From Cervus elaphus (lineage: Eukaryota > Chordata > Mammalia > Artiodactyla > Cervidae), in assembly GCF_910594005.1 (NCBI RefSeq), contig NC_057847.1:53458001-53522000 (forward strand): 64,000 nucleotides of DNA, written 5' to 3'. The translations under genes were made by a program, and so were the position numbers. The notes beneath the pieces are model-generated. The model searched no databases. It was not told where the DNA came from and saw only the letters and a list, made by a program, of their open reading frames with translations. Below are positions 45,687-55,707 of the stretch, in pieces (positions within the stretch are counted from its first letter, which is position 1; each line of letters starts with the position of its first letter).

Positions 45687-47273
45687 AAGCTAGTTCAGTT
45701 GCTCAGTCATGTCCGACTCTTTGCGACCCCATGAACCACAGCACGCCAGGCCTCCCTGTCCATCACCAATTCCCGGAGTTTACTCAAACTCACGTCCATC
45801 AAGTCGGTGATGCCATCCAACTATCTCATCCTCTGTCATCCCCTTCTCCTCTTGCCCTCAATCTTTCCCAGCATCAGGGTCTTTTCCAATGAGTCAGTTC
45901 TTCACATCAAGTGGCCAAAGTACTGGAGTTTCAATTTCAACATCAGTCCCTCCAATGAACACTCAGGACTGATCTCCTTTAGGATGGACTGGCTGGATCT
46001 CCTTGCAGTCTAAGGGACTCTCAAGAGTCTTCTCCAACACCAAATCAAAAGCATCAATTCTTCAGCACTCATCTTTCTTTATAGTCCAACTCTCACATCC
46101 ATACCTGACTACTGGAGAAACCAAAGCCTTGACTAGACGGACTTTTGCTGACAAAGTAATGTCTCTGCTCTTTAATATGCTGTATAGGTTGGTCATAACT
46201 TTCCTTCCAAGGAGTAAGCATCTTTTCATTTCATGGCTGCAGTTACCATCTGCAGTGATTTTGGAGACCAAAAAAATACCATCAGCCACTGTTTCCACTT
46301 CTATTTGCCATGAAGTGATGGGACCAGATGCCATGATCTTAGTTTCTGAATGTTGAGCTTTAAACCAACTTTCTCACTCTCCTCTTTCACCTTCATCAAA
46401 AGGTTCTTTAGTTCTTCACTTTCTGCCATAAGGGTGGTGTCATCTGCATATCTGAGCTTATTGATATTTCTCCCAGCAATCTTGATCCCAGCTTATGCTT
46501 CTTCCAGCCCAGCATTTCTCATGATGTACTCTGCATATAAGTTAAATAAGCAGGGTGACAATACACAGCCTTGACGTACTCCTTTTCCTATTCGGAACCA
46601 GTCTGTTGTTCCATGTTCAGTTCTAACTTTTGCTTTTTGACCTGCATACAGGTTTCTCAAGAGGCAGGTCAGGTGGTCTGGTATTCCCATTACTTTCAGA
46701 ATTTTCCACAGTTTATTGTGATCCACACAGCCAAAGGCTTTGGCATAGCCAATTAAGCAGAAATAGATGTTTTTCTGGAACTCTCGCTTTTTCAATGATC
46801 CAGAGGATGTTGGCAATTTGATCTCTAGTTCCTCTGCCTTTTCTAAATCCTGAACCTCTGGAAGTTCATGGTTCATGTATTGCTGAAGCCTGAACTGGAG
46901 AATTTTGAGCATTACTTTACTAGCATGTAAGATGAGTGCAATTGTGCGGTAGTTTGAGCATTCTTTGGCATTGCCTTTCTTAGGGATTAGAATGAAAACT
47001 TACCTTTTCCAGCCTTGTGACCACCTGCTGAGTTTTCCAAATTTGCTGGCACATTGAGTGCAGTACTTTCACAGCGTCATCTTTTAGGATTTGAAATAGC
47101 TCAACTGGAATTCCATCACCTATACTAGTTTTGTTCATAGTGATTCTTCTAAAGCTCACTTGACTTCACATTCCAGGATGTCTGGCTCTATGTGAGTGAT
47201 CACACCATTGTGATTATCTGGGTTGTGAGGATCTTTTTTGTATAGTTCTTCTTTGTATTCTTGCCAAGCTAGT
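45687..47273 (-). mobile_element. BovB LINE (1.57 kb), minus strand, with 8-bp TSD
   Basis: The 3' end begins TCAGTTGCTCAGTCATGTCC (45695); the copy extends to ..TCTTTGTATTCTTGCC (47265). Flanked by AAGCTAGT at 45687-45694 and 47266-47273, where the left copy partly overlaps the terminal CAGTT-type bases. 5'-truncated in the linker before the reverse transcriptase. Confidence 0.94.
46062..46912 (-). pseudogene. BovB reverse transcriptase with both motif A aspartates lost
   Basis: Frame 46493-46912 (minus) covers the thumb-side linker and palm: motif A reads CLIGYAKAFGCV where the copy at 33.2 kb reads CYIDYAKAFDCV, so both aspartates are now glycine (GAC to GGC twice). The conserved TDWFRIGKGVRQGCVLSP block follows. 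Motif C lies past the end of this frame and the remainder continues in 46062-46334 (GPITSWQIE..GRKVMTNL). Loss of the motif A aspartate alone would abolish polymerase activity in this family; frameshifts add to that. Confidence 0.9.
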
Positions 47274-48868
47274 ATGTCAGTGCAATTTCTCAATTATTAA
47301 AGTCAGCATATTAATAGTAAAGAATATTTGTTACAAGAACTCATATTCTCCTCTGCAGTGTAGATCTACAGAGAGATGTTGGTTGTTATTTTTGTGGCTT
47401 ATATGACCCCTTGAGTTTGCAAATATCCTCATGTTTTCATTTAGAACATTAATAAAGTCCCAAGATTTCACCCTGATATAAACTACATAACTAAATGGAA
47501 AAGAAAAGTTCCCAAAATTTTCAGGAAGTCCCAGCAAGCAAAACAAGCCCTAAAGAACAAATGCATGGCAGATCCTGGACAGTGAGTGTGCCAACTTGTG
47601 TCCATGACCTTCTGTGCTTCAGGTTCTATATCTTCAGCTTAGGAATTAAACTTTCCTTAATCTCATTCTTGCTTTTTTAATATTAACTGAGAAAATTGAT
47701 TGGAAAGTATGTTTCACTCCCTGCAGATAAGAAAATATTCATTGCAGAACATAGACTGATGGCAGAAACAAATGGAAGAGGGAGTCTGCACCAGAGGCCT
47801 CCTACTTGTATTGTGTGGATCTATAAAGGTCTAGAGTCCATTACAGGTGCCGCAGGGAAGCAGAAATTGCAGCCCAGGGTTCCCTAGACTCAATACTTCA
47901 ATTGGTCATAGCAGATCCACTCTTTTATCTACTTTTTACATTGAAATTCTGACCATAAATTTGCTTGGGAAAAATGAAGTTTACTGCTTAAAAAATTTGA
48001 ACTCATTTAATTTAGTACTCTCATTTTACAGTGAAACAACAACAAAAAACCTCAAAGATATAAGTGATTTACCCACGTTCAACACTTACCAGCAAGAACA
48101 AATTTAGAACATGAGAAAGATTTGGTACATCTTCCGCCTGCAAGTTCAATGATGCCTGTTTTGTGGTAGTTCAAAGAAAAAAATGATAATTTCTTATTAT
48201 TTTTAACCCCACAACTAAATTGTATTACTACCGATCATCTTATCTTTCTCTAATTGTTGGATAGTGTTAAATGCTCTTTCTCCGCTTGTAAATTATTTTC
48301 TTGACTTCATAGCATTCTTCATGTATTTCTAGTCAATCCATTTCTAGACCTCACAAAATTATAAGCTTGCAAGTTGCCATCAGAGAATTAGTAACAATTT
48401 ATTTAACGTATTTGGCATGCTGCTTATCACATCACTATGTAAATGTGATTGCTTAATAAATACCACTTATTGATGTTGACTTCATCTGCAACTTCCTTTG
48501 CAACTTAAAAATCAGACTCAAAATGACCCTTAGTTGTGAATTTTATTTTCACTATAATATCCATCCAAAATATACTTCCTAAATACTTCCTGTGCATAAA
48601 TAACTGCTAACCATCCTGATTGTCTATGGAACATGGGAAACACAGGGACACAATTGTGTAAGTGCAAATATCAACATGCTATTGAAGTCCAAAGGAAAAG
48701 AGATAATTTTCAGCCAGGAAATATGGGAAGAACCAAGCAAGCATATTTGTGGAGGTGGCAGCTTTATAGCTGTCCCAGAGGAATGGGTAGAATTTCAATG
48801 TCAGAAGTAGAAAGAGGGTTTTCTAGGTGGCATGCAAGCTATTTGACCAGGCTTGACAGCTAAAGCTA
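47274..48868. other. Unassigned sequence with weak MIR and L2 patches
   Basis: At 47985-48150 TCTCATTTTACAGTGAAAC..AAGTGATTTACCCACGTTC resembles reversed MIR, and 48360-48480 (AAGCTTGCAAGTTGCC..GCTTAATAAATACC) resembles an L2 3' tail. Both are weak. Frames of 61-86 codons are unsupported. Confidence 0.4.
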
Positions 48869-48904
48869 TTCAGTTCAGTTCAGTTCAGTCGCTCAGTCGT
48901 GTCA
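48869..48904 (-). mobile_element. 36-bp BovB 3'-terminal insertion
   Basis: Consists only of four TTCAG units followed by TCGCTCAGTCGTGTC, a near-perfect BovB/Bov 3' terminus with nothing else. No TSD found by eye. Confidence 0.8.
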
Positions 48905-49072
48905 AGTGTCCCTACAACAATGTGCTAGTATCCAAAATCTTCTCGATGTCTCATTTCCCATCTTCAATTTGAAACCTTTTCCATATCTGGTGGTTCCCAT
49001 TTTTCATTCCGCTGATCTCTGCTTAGGCTCTGCCTGGCAATCTCCCTTTTAGTTTGACACTTCATCTAGAAT

Positions 49073-49752
49073 CAAGAAAACTAAGATGATGGCACCTAGT
49101 CCCAGCACTTCATGGCAAATAGAAGTGGAATATGGAAAAGTGGAAACAATGACAGATATTAATTTCTTGGGCTCCAAAATCACTACAGACAGTGACTGCA
49201 GCCATGAAATTAAAAGACACTTGCTCTTTGGAAAGAAAGCTATGACAAACCTAGACAGTGTACTAAAAAGCAGAGGTATCCCTTGCCAACAGAGGTTGCC
49301 AACAAAGCTATGGTGTTTTCAGCAGTCATGTAAGAGTGTGAGAGCCCGACCATAAATAAGGCTGAGCACTGAAGAACTGATGCTTTTCAACTGTGGTGCT
49401 GAAGAAGACACTTGAGAGTCCCTTAGACATCAAGGAGATCAAACCAGTCAACCCTAAAGGAAATCAACCCTGAATATTCGTTGAAAGGACTGATGCTGAA
49501 GCTGAAGCTCCAATACCTTGGATACTTGATGCAAAGAGCCAACTCATTGGAAAAGACACTGATGCTGGGAAAGATTGTGGGCAGGAGGAGAGTGGGGCAC
49601 CAGAGGATGAGATGGTTGGATGACATCATTGACTCCAATGGACATGAGTTTGAGCAAACTCCGGGAAATGGTGAAGGACAGGCAACCCTGGCATGTTGCC
49701 GTCAATGGGGCCAAAAACAGGTGGACACAACTTAGCGACTGAGCAACAACTG
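49073..49752 (+). mobile_element. BovB LINE fragment, more diverged
   Basis: Matches from AATCAAGAAAACTAAGATGATGGC to GTGGACACAACTTAGCGACTGAGC. Many substitutions and small insertions compared with the other copies; the 3' end has AACAAC in place of repeated AACTG, an older BovB type. The 89- and 84-codon frames (49086-49355, 49481-49735) are broken C-terminal reverse-transcriptase remnants such as HEIKRHLLFGKKAMTNLDSV. Confidence 0.9.
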
Positions 49753-50093
49753 GACTGCTTGCCTGGTTTTCAATTTTTTCTATGTGTGTTCCACACATAG
49801 ACAAGGTCTGTCTGATCACCTTGACCCTGGGTTTCTCTGCCTGTAGACCAGCCAGTACCAATTTATGGCAAGCCTAAATCCTTCAGCCCTTAAGCCTAGC
49901 ACTATGTTCTTCAAATATTGTGGGAGAGAGAATGACATGAGAAGTAGATACATATATTCAAGAATGGTCTGAATGAGAAAATTATTTTCTCCCTTGACCA
50001 CTCCATCTCACCATAGTCTATAATCATTCCTTTCTCTATTCTTTAGAGACAAATCCCAGAAAACTCTGATCCCTTCCAGTATTTAGAATTTCA
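49753..50093. other. Unassigned sequence between BovB copies
   Basis: No gene or repeat recognised. A CTATGTGTG..CACACATAG inverted repeat is at about 49780-49800. Confidence 0.5.
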
Positions 50094-50672
50094 GTTCAGT
50101 TCAGTTGCTCAGTCGTGTCCAACTCTTTGCAACCCCATGAATCACAGCACGCCAGGCCTCCCTGTCCATCACCAACTCCCAGAGTTTACCCAAACTCCTG
50201 TCCATAGAGTCAGTGATGCCATCCAGCCATCTCATCCTCTATCATCCCCTTCTCCTCCTGCCCCCAAATCCTTCCCAGCATCAGGGTCTTTTCCAATGAG
50301 TCAGCTCTTCGCATCAGGTGGCCAAAGTATTGGAGTTTCAGCTTCAGCATCAGTCCTTCCAATGAATATTCAAGAATGATTTCCTTTAGAATGGACTGGT
50401 TAGATCTCCTTGAAGCCCAAGGGACTCTCAAGAGTACTCTCCAAACCACAGTTCAAAAGCATCAATTCTTCAGTGCTCAGCTTTCTTTATAGTCCAACTC
50501 TCACATCCATACATGACTACTGGAAAAACCATAGCCTTGACTAGACAGACCTTTGTTGGCAAAGTAATGTCTCTGCTTTTTAATATGCTGTCTAGGTTGG
50601 TCATAACTTTCCTTCCAAGGAGTAAGAGTCTTTTAATTTCATGGCTACAATCACCATCTGCAGTGATTTTGG
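50094..50672 (-). mobile_element. BovB LINE 3' part, minus strand
   Basis: Starts TTCAGTTCAGTTGCTCAGTCGTGTCC and runs to CATCTGCAGTGATTTTGG. Similar to consensus, so younger than the neighbour at 49.1 kb. The minus frame 50210-50449 (WASRRSNQSILKE) is a reverse-transcriptase C-terminal shred. Confidence 0.92.
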
Positions 50673-50699
50673 TCTAGATCAAAATATTAATTTCATATC

Positions 50700-51243
50700 C
50701 AAATTAAAGTATCCCTTTCCTCCTATCTGAATCTTCATTTGAGGCTTGGGTCCTGAAATAGGGAAAGATAGCTAGTTAGCTCTGTTTACTTTTTTGGCAC
50801 TTTCACTGCTGCCTCTGCCTTTCTCTCTGCTATTTTTCTATTTCTGGGTTTCCCTCGCCTCTCAATCTTGTTGGGCTCTCCAAGGGGACAGGGGCGAGGT
50901 GAAAGTGTGAGGGACAGCTGCCCAAATGCTGATCTTTGTACTTTTTGTGCATTCTTCAGAACCCCATCTCCCAGAGGTTTCCTAAGATAGACAAGCATTC
51001 TATAGCTGACATTTTTCTCTCACTTCTCTTGCTTCTGGCTGACTGCCGGATGCTGCCTTATGGGTGCAGTTCCCACGACACAGGAGGCCTCTGAGACCTC
51101 CACTTGATCCATGGAATATCTGCACGTCTTGTCATGTAAAACATTGATGGAGCAGGCTGCCTTGCTGCTGCCATCTCTTCTTGCTGTTGTAGATTCTTGG
51201 AGTATTTCTCGATCAGATTCTGTGCTTGCATAAAGTTAAGCAA
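50700..51243 (-). other. Unidentified segment with Gln/Glu/Arg/Lys-rich minus-strand frames
   Basis: Two minus-strand frames lie in line: 51058-51243 (61 codons, NLIEKYSKNLQQQEEMAAAR) and 50786-50998 (70 codons, ending RKIAERKAEAAVKVPKK). The region is less AT-rich than its neighbours and the peptides look more protein-like than most here. I do not recognise a parent gene, and there is no poly(A) at the expected left side, so a processed pseudogene is only a possibility. Confidence 0.25.
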
Positions 51244-51819
51244 ATTCCATAATATACATGTGAAATTCTCTCAAGAATGTTTGTTTGCTCTGAGCATGAG
51301 CCTATGAATTTCTAGGACTCAGCAAGCTTTCATTAGGAGAAAAATGTGAGTCTCCCTTCTTGATAGATACTCGAATGCCTATAAGCAATTTTCTTATAGT
51401 TCTTTTCAGTAGGTTTAGAAGGAAAGGGAGAGGAAAACTCAGAACAGTCTCCTTCTATGCCTATAGCTTACCTCTCATTCAATATATTTCAATATCTAGT
51501 CATCTGCTTACATGGGCTGGATGAAGATGGAGAGCTGCCTCTGTTTTGTTTTGTTTTTATTGGGGGGCAGGTAATGAGGCAGGCCTCTTGTTGCCACCTA
51601 TTCCTCTCAGTTTTAGCTCCTTATGCAAAATTCTAAGCAGAAGGAGATATTGCATTTAACACTGTTTACAATAATACTTGTATAAGAGGGTAGTGATAAA
51701 AAGTCTGCAGGAAGTGTGGAGATGGAATTGTATTTAAGATGATATGGGATAGAAACAAAAAATTTGGATCAAGGTAATGCTAATAGTTGTGTTACAAAAT
51801 TGGCCTTCCATGCCTTACT
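51244..51819. other. Unassigned sequence
   Basis: No gene or repeat family recognised. Confidence 0.5.
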
Positions 51820-52910
51820 AAGAGATACCACATGTCATCAGAGAAATGGACATTAAAACATCAATAAGATTCAACTACACACCAATTAGAATGGCCTAAA
51901 TTTAGAATACTGAGAATATCAAATGCTGTCAAAGACAGGGAGTTAGAGGCACTCTCATTCTTTGCTGTTGGGAATGCAAAACGGTGCAGCCACTTTGAAA
52001 GACTGCTTGGCAGTTTCTTATAAAGCTAAACATTCTCTTAAGGTCCAGCAAGTGCACCCCTTTGTACTTACCCAAAGGAGTTGAAAATTTATGCCCACCA
52101 AAAAATATGCACATGGGTGTTTATAGAAGTATTATTCATTACTGTCAACGCTTAGAAGAAACCAAGATGTCCTTCAGTAGTGTGAATTGATTTATAAACT
52201 ATGGCACATCCAGACAATAGAATATTACACAGTGCTCAAAAATGAGCTATCAAGCAATGAAAAGACAAGGAGGAAGCTTAAATGCATATGGTTAAGTGAC
52301 AGAAGCCAGTCTGAAAAGGACACATACCATAAGTTTCCAACTATATATGACATTCTGTAAAAACAAAAAAAACAAAAAAAAAAAAACTATAGAGACAGTA
52401 AAAAGACTAGTGGTTGGCAGGAGTTAGAGGAGGAAGGCTGAATAGGTGGAGCACAGAAGACTTTTAGGGAAGTGAAAATATTCTGTGAGATACTATAATG
52501 GTCCCCTAGAGAAGGAAATGGCAACCCACTCCAGTATTCTTGCCTGGAAAATTCCATGGACAGAAGAGCCTGGCGGGCTATAATCCATGGGGTCGCAACA
52601 AGTCAGAAACAACTGAGCGCTATAATAATAGACATATGTCATTATACATTTGTTCAAATTCCTAGAATATATAACACAAAGAGTGAACTGTAGTGTAAAC
52701 TATGGACTTTGAGTGATTATGATATACCAATATAAGTTTATCAATTGTAATATATGTTACACTCTGTTGGAGAATGATCATAATGCAGGAGGTTATTCAT
52801 GTGTGGGGCAGGAACTATCTCTGGTAAAGCTCTGTACCTTCCTGTCAATTTTGCTGGGAACCTAAATCTGCTCTAAAAATAGCCTTCATGAAAAAATAAA
52901 GTTAAAAATG
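51820..52910 (+). mobile_element. L1M-type LINE 3' end, split by Bov-A
   Basis: The old L1 order is clear: CAACTACACACCAATTAGAATGGCC, TGGGAATGCAAAACGGTGCAGCCAC, GGCAGTTTCTTATAAAGCTAAACATTC, AACTATGGCACATCCAGACAATAGAATATTAC, AGTGGTTGGCAGGAG, then after the Bov-A the 3' untranslated text and ATGAAAAAATAAAG. An A/C-rich tract (52359-52387) sits inside. Non-coding today. Confidence 0.88.
52493..52626 (+). mobile_element. Single Bov-A unit nested in L1M, with TSD
   Basis: GAGAAGGAAATGGCAACCCACTCC to GAAACAACTGAGCG. CTATAAT at 52493-52499 and 52620-52626 flanks it. Confidence 0.92.
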
Positions 52911-53020
52911 TAAATGGAAGTGACATGTGGAAGCTTTAAGAGCCAGTGCATAATGTATAATGTCCTCTCTCTCTTTCTGCTACAATAACTGGAGTATTCC
53001 AGAGTGCCTTCTTATCCTAG

Positions 53021-53372
53021 TGCTACAGATTGAATGTCTGTATACCTCAAACATTCATATTTTGAAACTTAATCCCCAACGTGATATTTGGAGATGGTTT
53101 TCTAGGGTGGTGATGGGGTCCTGAAGGTATAGCCCTCATGAATGAGATTAGCACCCTTATAAGAGACCCCAGAGAGCTCCCATGCCATGTTAGGACACAG
53201 CAATAAGACACTGTTCTATAAACTAGAAGTCTGGTTCTCACTGGGCAATGAATCTATCCAAGTCTTGATCATGGACTCCCCAGTCTCCAGAATTGGGAAA
53301 AACAAATGTTTGTTGTTTAAGCCACCCAGTCTATGGTATTTTTGTTACAGCAGACCAAACTGACTAAAACCA
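53021..53372 (+). mobile_element. Solo LTR of MaLR type (MLT1/MST-like)
   Basis: TGCTACAGATTGAATGTC start, then GAAACTTAATCCCCAACGTG, GCCCTCATGAATGAGATTAG, AAGAGACCCCAGAGAGCTCC, AGGACACAGCAATAAGAC and GCCACCCAGTCTATGGTATTTTTGTTAC with ..CTAAAACCA end. All in consensus order, TG..CA ends, about 350 bp. ERVL-MaLR LTRs are spread through placental mammals. No internal sequence adjoins. Confidence 0.88.
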
Positions 53373-54840
53373 GAATGAGGATCACACAATCCAGAGACTC
53401 CACCCACCTTGTAATTCATCTTCAGCATGGATAAGAAAACTTGTTTTAAGCTACTGTAATTTGGGGTCGATTTGTTATTGGAGTAACATCTACCTCTCCT
53501 TACTGACGTAATGAGTACATAAATATTTTATACTATTGGGCCAAGTAGTATACTGTGGCTAAATCCTCCAAATTTCTTAAACTTCTCTATGTTATCTCCA
53601 GCCCTGCTCAAAGGAAATAGCTTTCCTATTTTATATCCTATCAGCTGTTTAAAATTTAGCTTTAAAGTAGTCTCCATTAAAAAATAAATAAATAAAAAAT
53701 AAAGTAGTCTCCATTTTCAATTATATTATGATCTTAATTGTATTTACCATTATGTTTAATATCAATTAATGTCATATATAAATGTTTGGTTTACCTTAAG
53801 AGAGGTATCTTTAAGAGACTAGTTATGTTAAAGAGGGCAGAAGTTGGAGCGCAAGTTCATCGATATCACACATGATAGGAAAAGGGAGCAAGCCTAATAG
53901 AAATTAATATTAGAAGGGGTAATGGTCACCTTTTTTTGAGAAAGGATGGAAAACAACAAAGGAGTCTGAAAAAAAAAAAAAAGATACATGTACTGTAGGA
54001 AAGTTAGTATTCAGGGAATAACCTCAATTGAATTAGAAGTAACTTCATCTCTTAAGAGTTGTAGATGGGAACAAAGTATAGTAAAAGGTATGATTAATTA
54101 TTACACCAGGGCCTATTGAGTATTAAATTATGTCTAAGTCAGTTCCCCTTTAATAGGTAGGATCATCTTCTAAAAGAGAATATAATAAATATTGCAAAAG
54201 AAGTACACTTGCCTCCTAAAATTCTGTTTCACTATGGGAGACAGACAACTTTTTGAAAGTAAAGGCAAGTCTCTATGATTAAATGATATTTTTATCAAAA
54301 GAATGACATGAGAACCAAGACAGCTTAGGAATCCAACCAGGAGCACCTATTTTTAAGCTCAGTGAGCTTCAAAGCAACACATATTTCTTGAAAAGCTGCT
54401 GTGTGTAAACTGTTGTTTCAAAATGTTTGCCATCATCTAAATACCATGTATTCCCCACTCACAGATTTAGAGAAACTTCCTATAGCTAAAAATCTTAAAC
54501 CTAGCCTTCAATACCCTGTAATAAAAGAAGCTATCATGCCTCTCTCTATTCTGCTATCACTGGTCTATGAACAACATGGTGTTTAGGGCTGCCCAATCCC
54601 ATGAAAGCTTAGAATCCACCCTCAGTAGCCAAGATTCCTCTGTATGCATGATTCTGCATCTCATATTCCACAAATCATCCGTCATATACTACTGTAGCAC
54701 CTACCACTGAAAAGAAAGAAGATAGGCATATAACTGGATCTGTGATGTTGAAGGGTCAACTCAACAATTTCACAATATGCTTTGATACACTGACCAAAAT
54801 AAATGTAGCCATCCCAAGCAAATTATTTAATGGATTCTAT
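53373..54840. other. Unassigned sequence
   Basis: Apart from the tail-only insertion at 53664-53715 and a run of 14 A at 53969-53982, nothing recognised. No gene seen. Confidence 0.5.
53664..53715. repeat. A-rich tract between perfect 15-bp direct repeats
   Basis: AAAGTAGTCTCCATT at 53664-53678 and again at 53701-53715, with only 22 bases between them, all A or T (A-rich, AAATAAATAAAT). Looks like a retroposition event that inserted only a tail. Confidence 0.85.
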
Positions 54841-54988
54841 CTCTATACCTCATGGAGAAGGAAATGGCTACCCACGCCAGTATTCTTGCCTGGGAAATCC
54901 TATGGACAGAGAAGCCTGGAGGATTACAATCCATGGGGTTGCAAGAGTCAGACACGATTTAGCAAATAAACCACCACCACCTCTATAC
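54841..54988 (+). mobile_element. Single Bov-A unit with 8-bp TSD
   Basis: GGAGAAGGAAATGGCTACCCACG to GACACGATTTAGC and a (CCA)n-rich tail. CTCTATAC at 54841-54848 and 54981-54988. Confidence 0.92.
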
Positions 54989-55204
54989 ACCAACTGTTGC
55001 TCTCCTTCACTTCCCCTCACCTGGGAAAACCATCTTATTTATTTTTCCTCCACTAATCTATCTCCCTAATATACTTAAAAGCCATGTTCCAAACATGTGT
55101 CTACTGGCATATCTTGCTAAATTAACTCCAAGCCAATTCTGGCCACTGTTTTATTCTAGATTGCATCATTACCTACAAAACAAACCAATTTCATTGCTAC
55201 AAGA

Positions 55205-55340
55205 AAACACATTATAGGTGAAGAAGCTAAAGTCTAGAGATGTGCAGAGGTTTGCCCAAGACCAAAGTTATTTAGGAGAAAGTCAGGGTTAAAAACTAGG
55301 TTCCCTGGTTCTCCATTTGTTTCCAAACTACCTATGCCGT
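55205..55340 (-). mobile_element. MIR-like relic (antisense)
   Basis: GGTGAAGAAGCTAAAGTCTAGAGATGTGCAGAGG, TTGCCCAAGACCAAAG and GGTTCCCTGGTTCTCC give the reversed MIR order, partly eroded. Confidence 0.6.
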
Positions 55341-55479
55341 AATTTTGTACTCTTGATTGGTTGTAGGCTTGGTCTTTTTCCTAAGTTGATTTATAATGTA
55401 TAGTCTTTCTTCTCACATAGAATGTAGTAATTTTAGATGAATTTTTAAAAATAAGTAGTAAGAAATATCATTTATTAGG

Positions 55480-55660
55480 AAGTGTATGTTAAACATTTGC
55501 TCCCAAACTATCCAATGAAATGTTATTATAATTATTATTTTTATTATTTTACTTATGAAAATTTTGAGGTAGAGGGTATCACACAGTAGCTAACCTGGGA
55601 TTCAAGCCCAGGTAATCAAGTTCCAAAGCCTATACTTAAAACCATACTGCTCTAGAGGGA
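55480..55660 (-). mobile_element. MIR SINE relic (antisense)
   Basis: ATTTTACTTATGAAAATTTTGAGGTAGAGGG, CACACAGTAGCTAACCTGGGATTCAAGCCCAGG and AACCATACTGCTCT are the reversed MIR core and head. The (ATT)n-like stretch at 55525-55550 is the diverged AATAATAATAG part. Confidence 0.82.
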
Positions 55661-55685
55661 TATTTTGTACCCAAATAAACCAGGC

Positions 55686-55707
55686 TATCTATTTATCTAT
55701 CTATCTC
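55686..55707. repeat. (TCTA)n microsatellite, short
   Basis: TATCTATTTATCTATCTATCT, about five units. Confidence 0.85.
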
